The notes: generated from the sequence alone by a model not told the origin. 64,000 nt of DNA from an uncultured Dongia sp. (GCF_936916975.1 NZ_CAKZGO010000005.1:62001-126000), one strand, 5' to 3'; shown: positions 1 through 8,538, counted from the stretch's first letter. Numbers and translations: made by a program.

Positions 1-81
1 ATGTCGCGCAGCTCAAGGACAGATTCGGGTGTCGAGGATGAAGCAGACTGTGTCATGGGCATGCCCGGCAGAAGAAAGGGT

Positions 82-112
82 GCAGCGGCGCCAGGGAGGC
101 TGGCGCCGCTGC
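82..112 (-). repeat. Perfect 13-bp inverted repeat downstream of the sugar-binding protein gene
   Basis: Arms 82-94 and 100-112 are perfect 13-base complements around a 5-base loop. On the minus-strand transcript this hairpin lies about 45 bases after the binding-protein stop codon and has no long U-tract. Such hairpins after periplasmic binding protein genes commonly stabilise the upstream mRNA or attenuate read-through to later transporter genes. The role here is inferred. Confidence 0.6.
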
Positions 113-155
113 AGAAGAAAGCCTTCCAGGGAGGTTGGAAAGCAAGGTGCGGGGC

Positions 156-1094
156 TTAGGGATGGTTGGCGATGAATTGCTCCACATTCTCCTTGGTGGT
201 CAGCGTGGCGTCCTGCAACTGCATGGGCGGCACGGATTCACCTTTAACCAGCGCAATCGCGGCATCGACGCCCAGGCGACCCATCTTCTGGGTCTGCTGG
301 GTGGCGGTCACGTCGAAGACACCTTCCTTCAACGCTTCGAGCGCCGCTGTGTCACCATCAAAACCGGCCACCCAGACCTTGTGGTCGAGATTGGCGACCT
401 TGACGGCCTGTGCCGCGCCAAGAGCGAGACCATCGGCCTGGGCGAAGATGATCGAGATCGACGGATCGGCCTGCAACATGTCCTGAGCGATCTTGAAGCC
501 TTCATCCTGCGACCACATCTGGCTCCATTGCTCGTTCACCACCTTGACGCCTGGATTGGCGGCGATCGCCTGACCACAGCCGTTGGAGCGGTCGATTTCC
601 GGCGTGGTACCCTTCTGGCCGTGGATGATGACCATGTTGCCGGCACCACCCGCCTGCTTGAGGATGTGGTCACATACGGTCTTTGCCGAGGCCACTGAGT
701 CAGTGGCGATGAAGGTGTCGCCGGGCGCGCCTTCGGCGTTGCGGTCGATGTTCACGACCGGGACACCGGCTGCCTTGGCGGCCTTTACCGGCACAGCGGC
801 GGCGGTGGCACCGGCCGGAATATAGATCAGCGCGTCGATGTTCTGGGCCAGCAGATCCTGGATCTGGCTGACTTGGGTAGCGGCATCGCCCTTGGCGTCG
901 ACCGTGATCACTTCAATCCCCTTCTCGGCACCATAGGCTTCGACGGACTGCTTGATCTGGTTAAAGAAATTGGCCTGCAGATTGGCAACAGCCAGGCCGA
1001 TTTTCTTGGCTTCCTTGGCGGAGGCCATATCAGCCGTCCCAACGAAGGCCAGTGTGGCAGCGGCTGCCAAAAGAATTACGCGACGTGAAAGCAT
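156..1094 (-). CDS. Sugar ABC transporter periplasmic substrate-binding protein (RbsB-like)
   Basis: A 312-residue periplasmic sugar-binding protein of the ribose/galactose class (Peripla_BP_4). Residues 1-26 form a signal peptide ending AxA (MASA), followed by the typical first strand KIGLAVANLQANFFNQI and the hinge motifs IPAGATAAAV and VVNIDRNA. It should deliver a sugar or polyol to the RbsC-like permease encoded just upstream (1240-2220). It is the last gene of the minus-strand operon seen here. The ATP-binding subunit is not between these genes and probably lies beyond the left edge. The ligand cannot be read from sequence; the adjacent kinase and transketolase suggest a sugar or sugar alcohol. 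Confidence 0.93.
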   Translation of the reverse strand: MLSRRVILLAAAATLAFVGTADMASAKEAKKIGLAVANLQANFFNQIKQSVEAYGAEKGIEVITVDAKGDAATQVSQIQDLLAQNIDALIYIPAGATAAAVPVKAAKAAGVPVVNIDRNAEGAPGDTFIATDSVASAKTVCDHILKQAGGAGNMVIIHGQKGTTPEIDRSNGCGQAIAANPGVKVVNEQWSQMWSQDEGFKIAQDMLQADPSISIIFAQADGLALGAAQAVKVANLDHKVWVAGFDGDTAALEALKEGVFDVTATQQTQKMGRLGVDAAIALVKGESVPPMQLQDATLTTKENVEQFIANHP

Positions 1095-1239
1095 TTTCGT
1101 TTCCTCCAGTTAGTTAAAGCCTCCGCCAGGCCGGGCTTTTCCCGGCTTCAAGCGTGTCCTTGCGGACCAGTTCTCGCCCGCCTCGCGGACGAAAGATTTG
1201 GGGTGCGAGCCGCCTTTGGTTCGCACCCCGGATTTGACG

Positions 1240-2220
1240 TCAGCGATTGCGCGCCCGGATGGAGTCGCCGGCAACCGCCAGGGCAATCACTAAGCCGATG
1301 ATCACCTGTTGAACAAAGGGTGAGACGTGCAGAAGGTTCAGTCCGTTGCGCAGGAAGCCGATGATCAACACGCCGACGGCCGTGCCGGCGATGCCACCGA
1401 CACCACCCGACAGGCTGGCGCCGCCGATCACGACGGCGGCGATGGTGTCGAGTTCATATCCTAGGCCGGACGAAGGCTGCGCCGAGTCAAGGCGTGCCGA
1501 CAGAATGACCCCGGCCAGACCAGCAAGCAGCGCGCAGACGGTATAGACCCAGATCGTAGCGCCCTCGACGCGCACGCCAGCAAGCCGTGCCACTTCCTTC
1601 GACCCACCGATGGCGTAGAGAGCCCGGCCTGCCGGACGGAATTTCAGGAACACCCAGGCGATTGCGGTCAGCACCAGCATCACGGCGACCGTGGCGCTGA
1701 TCACGCCCCAATGGCGGGTGATGGCGAGATCGGAAAACCAGCTGGGAAAACCGACGATCTGTTCTCCGTCAGTGATGATCGAGGCAATCCCGCGGGTGAT
1801 CGACATCATGGCCAGCGTGGCGATGAAGGGCGGCATGTTGAGACGCGTGACCATCAATCCGGAAACCGCGCCACACAGGCCCGAAACGATCAGCGCAATG
1901 ACGATGGCCACGCCAAACGGCAAGCCCAGTTCGTTGCCGAGAAAACCCATCACCATGGCCGACAACGCCAGAACCGAGCCGACGGAGAGGTCGATCCCGC
2001 CGATCAGGATGACAAAGGTCATGCCGATGGCCATCACGCCGATCACGGTGATCTGGTCCATCACATTGAGGAAATTGCGGCCGCTGAGGAATGTGTCTGT
2101 GGCCAGCGACAGGAAAATACACATCGCAATCAAGCCGAGGAACGGCCCCGTTGCGCCGCTGCCAAGACGGATCCTGAACCGCCCCGCGGTCTTCTCTGGT
2201 GAAGTTCCACCTGACGCCAT
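1240..2220 (-). CDS. Sugar ABC transporter permease (RbsC-like)
   Basis: A 326-residue inner-membrane permease of the BPD_transp_2 family (ribose/xylose/erythritol class). It is almost wholly hydrophobic, with about eight to ten membrane spans and the conserved segment GIDLSVGSVLALSAMVMG near residues 73-90. The later signature VVIGGASLSGGVGGIAGT near residue 260 matches the cytoplasmic loop that contacts the ATPase. Length is normal for the family. It sits 55 bases after the kinase gene and 145 bases before the binding-protein gene, all on the minus strand, so it belongs to the same operon. Confidence 0.93.
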   Translation of the reverse strand: MASGGTSPEKTAGRFRIRLGSGATGPFLGLIAMCIFLSLATDTFLSGRNFLNVMDQITVIGVMAIGMTFVILIGGIDLSVGSVLALSAMVMGFLGNELGLPFGVAIVIALIVSGLCGAVSGLMVTRLNMPPFIATLAMMSITRGIASIITDGEQIVGFPSWFSDLAITRHWGVISATVAVMLVLTAIAWVFLKFRPAGRALYAIGGSKEVARLAGVRVEGATIWVYTVCALLAGLAGVILSARLDSAQPSSGLGYELDTIAAVVIGGASLSGGVGGIAGTAVGVLIIGFLRNGLNLLHVSPFVQQVIIGLVIALAVAGDSIRARNR

Positions 2221-2275
2221 TACTCATATCCTCCACGAACTTGCGGGTGATCCCGCTTTTCTTTTTGTCTGATCA

Positions 2276-3772
2276 TCACCGGTTGTGCGGTGCAAGCGAC
2301 CGTCCAACCGCAGTTTTCCAGGCGCGCCGGCATTGCTCGCGCTCGGCCATCGGCAACGCCGGCAGGAACGTCGTTCCGTTACGCGCAAGAGTCTTCAACT
2401 GCTCAAGGCTGAACAGGCCAGCGGCATGTCCCGCCAGATGTGCGGCACCCAGGGCCGACAGTTCGGCCGTTTCCGCGCGGTGGACGGGAAGGCCGATCAT
2501 ATCGGCTTCGAACTGCATCAACTGATTGTTGCGTGTGGGCCCGCCATCCACATGCAGCCGGTCGACGGTGACACCACTGGCACTCACTGCCTCCACAAGG
2601 TCCGCGATCTGATGGGCGATGGAATCGAGTGCCGCCCGTGCCACCGGCGCGCGTCCGGATCCGATCGTGAAACCGGACAAGGTGGCGACCGCCTCCGCAT
2701 CCCACCAGGGTGCGCCAAGGCCGTTGAATCCAGGCACCAGATGTATTTTGCTGGCGGTATCGACCGTTGCGGCCAGTCCCGCCAGTTGATCAAGGCTGAC
2801 ACCAAGAAGATCGGCAGCCCAGACCAGCGTTGAACCCGCCGAGCGGATATTGCCTTCGAAGGCGAGGTAGGGCTGGTCTGTCCACCAGGCGAGTGTCACG
2901 CACAGGCCCGGATGCAGACTTGAGCCATCCTGCGTTGCCGCCCGGTCCAACAATCCCATGACCGAAGATCCGGTGCCATGCGTGGCCTTAACGGGGCCTG
3001 GCGCAAAAGCACCGTGGGCGAAGAGGGCGGCGTGGGAGTCAGCCAACACCGCCAGAATCGGTACACCATCGGGCAGTGGGGCTAGATCGCGCGCCGCCTG
3101 GAAGGGTCCGATCGACGGCACGATCTGCGGGAGGCAGGCGGCAGGGATGCGGAAGAGATCGAGCAGATCCTGGTCATATGCGCCGCGTGCGACATTCATC
3201 AACTGCATGCGTGAAGCATTGCCGGCCTCCACGACATGCGGACCACCGAAGCGCGACAGCAGGAAGGAATCGATCGTGCCGACGCAAATGTCGCCCTTGG
3301 CCGCACGGCTGCGATCCGGATCAATCTGATTCAACAGCCAGGAGATTTTGGCGGCCGAGAACATCGGATCAAGTGGCAATCCACTGCGCACACGTACCAT
3401 GGCTCCATGCCCGCCGGTATGCAGGCCGGCACACAAAGCGTCGGTGCGCTGATCCTGCCAGGACAATACGGGGGTGAGCGGCGCACCGCTCTGCCGATCC
3501 CAGATGACACAGGATTCGCGCTGGGTGCTGAGTCCGATACCGATTACATGTGGTGCCAGATCGGCCGTCACCGCGACGGCAACTGCCTGTTGCACGCTGG
3601 CCCAGATGGCAAGCCCGTCCTGCTCCACCCAGCCGGGCTGCGGGGTAGAGAGCCCGACCGCTGTCTGACCGCGCGCTACCACCGAGCCGCTCTTGTCAAT
3701 GACAAGGCATTTGGTCGAGCTGGTGCCTTGATCAATGGCAAGCAGGAGCGGGCCAGTCATGGCCTCACGCAC
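2276..3772 (-). CDS. FGGY-family carbohydrate kinase (glycerol kinase/xylulokinase-like)
   Basis: A 498-residue sugar kinase. The phosphate-binding start LLLAIDQGTSSTKCLVID (residues 8-25) and the second-domain motif THGTGSSVMG are those of the FGGY fold. The stretches STQRESCVIWDRQSG and FNGLGAPWWD resemble glycerol kinase more than xylulokinase. It would phosphorylate a ketose or polyol in the cytoplasm. Its start overlaps the end of the transketolase C-subunit gene by 8 bases, so the two are translationally coupled. With a transketolase next door, the product is probably a ketose phosphate that the transketolase cleaves. The exact substrate is unknown. Confidence 0.9.
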   Translation of the reverse strand: MREAMTGPLLLAIDQGTSSTKCLVIDKSGSVVARGQTAVGLSTPQPGWVEQDGLAIWASVQQAVAVAVTADLAPHVIGIGLSTQRESCVIWDRQSGAPLTPVLSWQDQRTDALCAGLHTGGHGAMVRVRSGLPLDPMFSAAKISWLLNQIDPDRSRAAKGDICVGTIDSFLLSRFGGPHVVEAGNASRMQLMNVARGAYDQDLLDLFRIPAACLPQIVPSIGPFQAARDLAPLPDGVPILAVLADSHAALFAHGAFAPGPVKATHGTGSSVMGLLDRAATQDGSSLHPGLCVTLAWWTDQPYLAFEGNIRSAGSTLVWAADLLGVSLDQLAGLAATVDTASKIHLVPGFNGLGAPWWDAEAVATLSGFTIGSGRAPVARAALDSIAHQIADLVEAVSASGVTVDRLHVDGGPTRNNQLMQFEADMIGLPVHRAETAELSALGAAHLAGHAAGLFSLEQLKTLARNGTTFLPALPMAEREQCRRAWKTAVGRSLAPHNR

Positions 3773-4718
3773 CCTTCAGGGAGCGGGCGGCCGCAGCGAT
3801 GCCTGCCCGATTGAGGCCAAAATGGTCGAGCAGGAATTCAGCGCTGCCGGTTGGTGCGAAGCCGGGTATGCCGAGAATGCGCATCGGCACCGGCGCATTC
3901 TGGACCACGATTCCGGAAACAGCGGCGCCAAGGCCACCTTGCACCATGGCCTCCTCAACGGTGATGATGGCACCGGTCTCTCGAGCTGCCGCGATCACGG
4001 CCGCCTCATCGAGCGGATGGATGGTTGCCATGTTGAGCACTCGGGCGTTGATGCCATCTTTGGCAAGATCATCAGCGGCCTCAAGCGCCCGTCCGACCAT
4101 GCCGCCGGTCGCAATCACCGTGAGATCGCGGCCCTCTCGCAGCAGATTGGCTTTGCCGAAGGCGAATGTCTCGTTCTGGCCAGCGCTGACAGACGGCACT
4201 TTGGTGCGGCCGACGCGCATGAAGACGGGCTTGCCATAGGCGACTGCCCATTGCACCGCAGCACGGGTCTGATCGGGGTCGGCCGGCATGACGATGGCTA
4301 GATCGGTAATGGCGCGCAGCCAGCTCAGATCTTCGATGGAATGATGGGTTGGTCCCAATTCACCATAGGCAACGCCGGGGCTCATGCCACATAGCACGAC
4401 ATGATAACCGTTATAGGCCACGTCGGCCTTGATCTGCTCCAGGGCGCGACCGGTCAGGAACGGTGCCGCGCAGCAGACGAACGGCACGAAGCCGCCATTG
4501 GCAAGTCCGGCCGCAACGCCCACCATGTTCTGCTCGGCAATGCCGACATTGATCAGCCGATCGGGAAATTCCTTCTGGAAGGCGATCAGATTGGACGAGC
4601 CGACCGAGTCATTGCACACGGCAACGATACGGGAGTCCTGGCGTGCCAATTGGATCAGCGTTTCCGCAAAGATCTGACGGCAGTCGAAGGTCGCGGCGGT
4701 AGTGGTTTCGGCGATCAT
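3765..4718 (-). CDS. Transketolase C-terminal subunit (split transketolase)
   Basis: A 317-residue protein equivalent to the pyrimidine-binding plus C-terminal domains of transketolase. The segment ending NVGIAEQNMVGVAAGLANGG carries the conserved glutamate that activates thiamine diphosphate. The ATG at 4718 overlaps the N-subunit stop codon at 4715 by four bases (ATGA). A longer reading to 4838 only extends into the other gene. It pairs with the N-subunit to make one transketolase, here tied to a dedicated sugar kinase rather than to the pentose phosphate pathway. Split transketolases are known in apulose-4-phosphate and sulfo-sugar routes, among others. Confidence 0.92.
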   Translation of the reverse strand: MIAETTTAATFDCRQIFAETLIQLARQDSRIVAVCNDSVGSSNLIAFQKEFPDRLINVGIAEQNMVGVAAGLANGGFVPFVCCAAPFLTGRALEQIKADVAYNGYHVVLCGMSPGVAYGELGPTHHSIEDLSWLRAITDLAIVMPADPDQTRAAVQWAVAYGKPVFMRVGRTKVPSVSAGQNETFAFGKANLLREGRDLTVIATGGMVGRALEAADDLAKDGINARVLNMATIHPLDEAAVIAAARETGAIITVEEAMVQGGLGAAVSGIVVQNAPVPMRILGIPGFAPTGSAEFLLDHFGLNRAGIAAAARSLKGA

Positions 4719-5596
4719 CGAGCCAACTCCTCGAGTGCTAGAACAACCTGTTCGGGCGAGGGGACCTTGTGGTGCCATTCGACACGGTCCTCGATAAAGG
4801 ACACGCCCTTGCCTTTGACCGTGTTGGCGATCACGCAAAGCGGCTTGCCGTTGCGCGGCCGTGTGAACACATCGAACAGAGCGCCATGATCATGACCGTC
4901 AATCTCGGCGACCTCCCAGCCGAAGGCCGCCCATTTGTCGGCCAGTGGATCGAGCCGGTTGGTATCTTCGGTACGGGCGCCCTGCTGTAGGCGGTTGCGA
5001 TCGACGATGGCGGTCAAGCTGTCGAGCCCCCGATGGCCGGCTGCCATCGCAGCTTCCCAATTGGAGCCTTCCTGCAATTCGCCATCGCCCAGCACCACGA
5101 ACGTGCGCCATCCGGTGCCGGACAGGCGTGCTGCAATCGCACTGCCCACGGCGATCGGCAGGCCATGGCCGAGCGGACCGGTATTGGCTTCGACGCCGGC
5201 GACCTTGCCGCGGTTGGGATGGCCGTTCAGCACCGACAACGGCTGCATGAAGCTCGGCAAAAGGGCCGGATCGATGAAGCCGCGCATGGCGAGGACGGAG
5301 TACAGGGCCGCGGCGCAATGACCCTTCGACAGGATGAACCGATCCCGCGTGGGTTTGAGCGGCGCGGCGGCATCCACATCCAGGACGGAAAAATAGAGCG
5401 TGGCGAGAATGTCGCTTACCGAAAGATCGCCGCCGATATGCCCGGCCCGCGCCGTGCCGATCATCTCGACGACGGATCCGCGCAGAGCCTGCGCCAACAC
5501 CTGTAACCGTTCGACCCGATGTATCGGTGACAGCTTCGCCAACTCTCCTGATTGGGGGATTGGTGGGAATGGACGAGTAAAGGAGGAATATCTCAC
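4715..5596 (-). CDS. Transketolase N-terminal subunit (split transketolase)
   Basis: A 293-residue protein with the thiamine-diphosphate-binding half of transketolase: GHIGGDLSVSDILATLYF near residues 52-69, the NTGPLGHGLPIAVG segment, and the GDGELQEGSNWEA metal/diphosphate motif followed by DRNRLQQ. It is the first gene of the minus-strand operon, transcribed divergently from the SorC-type regulator. The assigned start at 5596 is GTG with no obvious ribosome site, so the true start may lie some residues inside, before SPIHRVERLQ. Its stop overlaps the C-subunit start. Confidence 0.92.
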   Translation of the reverse strand: MRYSSFTRPFPPIPQSGELAKLSPIHRVERLQVLAQALRGSVVEMIGTARAGHIGGDLSVSDILATLYFSVLDVDAAAPLKPTRDRFILSKGHCAAALYSVLAMRGFIDPALLPSFMQPLSVLNGHPNRGKVAGVEANTGPLGHGLPIAVGSAIAARLSGTGWRTFVVLGDGELQEGSNWEAAMAAGHRGLDSLTAIVDRNRLQQGARTEDTNRLDPLADKWAAFGWEVAEIDGHDHGALFDVFTRPRNGKPLCVIANTVKGKGVSFIEDRVEWHHKVPSPEQVVLALEELAR

Positions 5597-5855
5597 TGGT
5601 CGACTCTCGTAGAATAATTATTCACTATTGGATTAATTTGCATGTTAGAGTTACGGTGAGATGTCCGTCAAGGGCGGATTCCGTTCTGCGGTGCCGCGGA
5701 GAGCTATGTTGCGGTGCAGAAAAAAGGAATATCAAGGTTGCAGGAGCGAAAGAATTTAGAAGGCAGTCATACAATTCAAGATAGAATATTTATGCAAAAT
5801 ACTGGAATGTCTGGCTTCACTTCCCACCGATGACCCCAACCAGAGTGCAAGTCAA
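5597..5855. promoter_or_regulatory. Divergent control region between the split-transketolase operon and its SorC-type regulator
   Basis: An AT-rich 259-base stretch between divergent genes. It contains a perfect 12-base palindrome GAATAATTATTC at 5612-5623, 16 bases upstream of the transketolase N-subunit start, plus further AT-rich sequence around 5760-5810. This is where the regulator encoded at 5856 would be expected to bind. Promoter elements were not resolved with confidence. Confidence 0.45.
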
Positions 5856-6818
5856 ATGAGTCGCGTCCACGAACTGCGCCTGATCGCCCGTGTCGCCCAA
5901 TTGTATTATGGCGATGGTCTCAAGCAGTCGCAGATCGCATCGATGCTCCATATCTCGCAGGCCACCATCTCCAGGTTGATTGGCAAGGCACAGGACGAAG
6001 GCATCGTGCGGATCACCATCACCGTTCCGCGCGGCACTTTCCTGGAACTGGAAGCCGGGTTGCGCAGCCGGTTTGGCATCGGCGAGGTGATCGTGGCCGA
6101 ATGTTTCGAAGATCGCGAAGAAGCCATCTTGAGTGCCATCGGCTCCGCGGCCGGGCACTATTTTGAGACCACGATAGCGGACGGCGAGGTGATCGGGATT
6201 TCCTCCTGGAGCACGTCGCTGCTGCGCATGGTCGATGCGATCCACCCGCTGAAAAGGATCAAGGCTGAACGCGTGGTGCAGATTCTGGGCGGGATCGGCA
6301 ATCCGTCGGTACAGAGCCACGCCACCCAGCTGACCACGCGACTGGCGGCACTCACCGGCGCCGAGCCGATGCTGTTGCCCGCACAAGGTGTCGCCGGTTC
6401 TTCGGCGGCGCGCTTGGTGATGTTGGGCGATTCCTATGTCCGCGCTACCACCGATCAATTTCGCCGGGTCACGATGGCGCTCGTCGGGATCGGCGCGACC
6501 CAGCCATCGGTGATGCTGGCCAATTCGGGCAATAGCTTCACCAAAGAAGAATTGCATGATCTTGAAGCGCGGGGGGCCATCGGCGACGTCTGCCTGCGTT
6601 TCTTCGATGCCGATGGTAATCCGGTGGGCGGGCCACTGGACGAACGCGTCATCGGCATGACCTTCGACGAACTCCGCGCCGTGCCACGCGTGGTCGGTGT
6701 TGCGGGCGGCGCGCGCAAGGTCGCTGCCATCCGCGGTGCCTTGCTCAGTGGTTGGCTCGACGTGTTGATCACCGACAAGTTCACCGCCGAAAAGCTGGTT
6801 GCCGCACCGCTCGGCTAA
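5856..6818 (+). CDS. SorC/DeoR-type sugar-binding transcriptional regulator
   Basis: A 320-residue regulator of the SorC family. An N-terminal helix-turn-helix covers residues 20-55 (GDGLKQSQIASMLHISQATI). The rest is the sugar-phosphate-sensing domain, with GIGATQPSVMLANSG and a C-terminal stretch VVGVAGGARKVAAIRGAL that is characteristic of this effector domain. SorC proteins respond to phosphorylated sugars and control neighbouring catabolic genes. It is divergent from the transketolase/kinase/ABC operon and 23 bases upstream of an SDR gene on its own strand, so it probably controls both. Confidence 0.92.
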   Translation: MSRVHELRLIARVAQLYYGDGLKQSQIASMLHISQATISRLIGKAQDEGIVRITITVPRGTFLELEAGLRSRFGIGEVIVAECFEDREEAILSAIGSAAGHYFETTIADGEVIGISSWSTSLLRMVDAIHPLKRIKAERVVQILGGIGNPSVQSHATQLTTRLAALTGAEPMLLPAQGVAGSSAARLVMLGDSYVRATTDQFRRVTMALVGIGATQPSVMLANSGNSFTKEELHDLEARGAIGDVCLRFFDADGNPVGGPLDERVIGMTFDELRAVPRVVGVAGGARKVAAIRGALLSGWLDVLITDKFTAEKLVAAPLG

Positions 6819-6841
6819 TAGAAAATCCACCAGGAGGAAAC

Positions 6842-7624
6842 ATGCCCCGTTTTGCAGGAAAGACCGTCGTCATCACTGGCGCCAGCCGCGGTATCGGCGC
6901 CGCGATTGCTCATCGTTTCGCCGCCGAAGGGGCGTCGGTGGTGGTATCCGCCAATGAACCGCTGGTCGATACGGTCGCGGAGGCGATCCGCGGCAAAGGC
7001 GGCAAGGCCATCTCCGTGCTGGCCGATGTGACCGATAAGGCCAGCGTTGTCGCCCTATATGATGCGGCAGAGGCAGCCTTCGGCCAGGTGGATATCTCGG
7101 TGCAGAATGCGGGCGTTATCACCATCGCCAAGATCGAGGCGATGACAGAGGTCGAGTGGGACAAGGTGATGGACGTCAACACCAAGGGCGTATTTCTCTG
7201 CTGCCAGGAGGCCATCGCCCGCATGCGCAAGCATGGTCGCGGTGGGCGACTGATCAGCACCGCATCGGGCCAGGCCCGGCAGGGCTTCATCTATACGCCA
7301 CACTATGCCGCGTCGAAATTCGGCGTCGTCGGCATCACCCAGTCGCTGGCAAAGGAAGTGGCCAAGGAAGGCATCACCGTGAACGCCTTCTGCCCGGGCA
7401 TCATCGAAACCGATATGTGGGCCTATAACGATGCTGCCTGGGGCAAGCTTCTCGGCAATTATGCACCTGGTGAACTGATGGCTGAATGGGTGCGGAACAT
7501 CCCCATCGGTCGGGCCGGCAACGGCGAGGATGTGGCAGGGCTTGTTGCTTTCCTGGCGTCCGATGACGCCTCCTACATCACCGGCCAGACCATCAATGTC
7601 GATGGCGGTCTGATCATGTCCTGA
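6842..7624 (+). CDS. SDR-family oxidoreductase (probable polyol or sugar dehydrogenase)
   Basis: A 260-residue classical short-chain dehydrogenase. The NAD(P) motif TGASRGIGAAIA is at residues 12-23, QNAGVITIAK stands for the NNAG element, and the catalytic Ser precedes YAASK. The end SYITGQTINVDGGLIMS is typical. The ATG at 6842 follows AGGAGG at ideal distance, so the longer in-frame reading from 6752 is rejected. Its position behind the regulator gene suggests it oxidises a polyol to the ketose that the FGGY kinase then phosphorylates, but the substrate is inferred from context only. Confidence 0.9.
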   Translation: MPRFAGKTVVITGASRGIGAAIAHRFAAEGASVVVSANEPLVDTVAEAIRGKGGKAISVLADVTDKASVVALYDAAEAAFGQVDISVQNAGVITIAKIEAMTEVEWDKVMDVNTKGVFLCCQEAIARMRKHGRGGRLISTASGQARQGFIYTPHYAASKFGVVGITQSLAKEVAKEGITVNAFCPGIIETDMWAYNDAAWGKLLGNYAPGELMAEWVRNIPIGRAGNGEDVAGLVAFLASDDASYITGQTINVDGGLIMS

Positions 7625-7637
7625 TGCTGCGGGGGGC

Positions 7638-7664
7638 GCCGACCTCGGGATAACCGAGGCCGGC
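7638..7664. terminator. Possible bidirectional terminator hairpin
   Basis: Between the convergent SDR and ribH2 genes, 7638-7648 can pair with 7654-7664 (11 base pairs with one mismatch, 5-base loop). No U-tract follows on either strand, so this is a weak candidate. Confidence 0.35.
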
Positions 7665-7682
7665 CGTCCACAGTGCGGCCCG

Positions 7683-8192
7683 TTAGGCGGTGACCAGTTT
7701 GAGCTGCTGGATGTTGGTCAGGGTCTGGGCACAGGCATTGGCGACTTCCACGCCTTTGACGACGAAGTGGTCGAAGTAGAACTTCTGGTGCTCGTCATGC
7801 TCATGAAAATGATGCGGGGTAAGCACGGCCGATAGGACCGGCACTTCGGTCTCAAGCTGCACCTGCATCAGACCGCTGATCACGGCCTGTGCGACGAATT
7901 CATGACGATAGATGCCGCCATTCACCACGAAGCCGGCACAGACGATGGCGCTATAGCGGCCGCTCTTTGCGAGCAGCTTGGCTTGCAGGGGAATCTCAAA
8001 TGCGCCCGGCACGGCAAAGATATCCACGCCGCTCGCATCGATACCGAGCTTGCCGAGCTGTGTCACGAAAGACTCGCGGCAGCGATCGACAATCTCCTTG
8101 TGCCAGGAGGATTGGATAAAGGCGACGCGGCGGCCGTCAGAGGAAGTTGTATTTTCTTTGGTGGGATTGGCAGTTCGAAGGCTCTGATTCAT
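7683..8192 (-). CDS. ribH2: 6,7-dimethyl-8-ribityllumazine synthase, type II (RibH2)
   Basis: A 169-residue lumazine synthase, the penultimate enzyme of riboflavin biosynthesis. It joins 5-amino-6-ribitylaminouracil with dihydroxybutanone phosphate. The motifs VPGAFEIPLQAK, GGIYRHEFVAQAVISGLMQV and especially LTPHHFHEHDEH match the decameric type II enzyme known from Brucella and Mesorhizobium, not the icosahedral RibH1. The first 20 residues are a variable, Thr/Ser/Asn-rich tail. It stands alone, without other rib genes, under an FMN riboswitch, as reported for ribH2 in Rhizobiales. A housekeeping ribH1 would be expected elsewhere. Confidence 0.95.
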   Translation of the reverse strand: MNQSLRTANPTKENTTSSDGRRVAFIQSSWHKEIVDRCRESFVTQLGKLGIDASGVDIFAVPGAFEIPLQAKLLAKSGRYSAIVCAGFVVNGGIYRHEFVAQAVISGLMQVQLETEVPVLSAVLTPHHFHEHDEHQKFYFDHFVVKGVEVANACAQTLTNIQQLKLVTA

Positions 8193-8194
8193 CT

Positions 8195-8208
8195 TGGTTC
8201 CTCAACCA
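8195..8208 (-). promoter_or_regulatory. Hairpin presenting the ribH2 Shine-Dalgarno in its loop
   Basis: On the minus strand the sequence TGGTT-GAGG-AACCA forms a five-base-pair hairpin whose four-base loop is the ribosome-binding GAGG, a few bases before the ribH2 ATG. Lying in the expression platform of the riboswitch, it could take part in translational control. No U-tract is present, which argues against a termination mechanism. Confidence 0.4.
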
Positions 8209-8276
8209 TGGGACCTGGGAATCAGGGCAACGGGCTTATCCATAACCGGGCCATGCCCAGTCATGCTGGCGATATC

Positions 8277-8440
8277 CCGTTCTCTTTCATCCGGACTATG
8301 ACCGTCGGCCCCGGAATCACACCGGATCTGCTGACCTCATCGAATGCTGCAAAAGCAACGGTCCCGATGAGCGCTCGCGGGCTTGTGCACTCTCGTGCCA
8401 TCACCGCCGGTGGGGAATTACACCCCGCCCTGAGAACGTA
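8277..8440 (-). ncRNA. FMN riboswitch (RFN element)
   Basis: Read on the minus strand, the region starts ACGTTCTCAGGGCGGGGTG, continues with AATTCCCCACCGGCGGT, and after a variable hairpin ends with CAGATCCGGTGTGATTCCGG and CATAGTCCGGATGAAAGAGA. These are the conserved blocks of the FMN aptamer in the right order. It lies about 85 bases upstream of ribH2 on the same strand. FMN binding should lower ribH2 expression. With no terminator in the expression platform, translational control is more likely than termination. Confidence 0.96.
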
Positions 8441-8538
8441 TTCTGTCGGAGATATTATCTCGAACAGCGGCGTGAAGTACCCCATTTGCCGGATCGCTGC
8501 AAGCCAGATCGCCTCGGCGCCGATACCGGCAGACGGCC

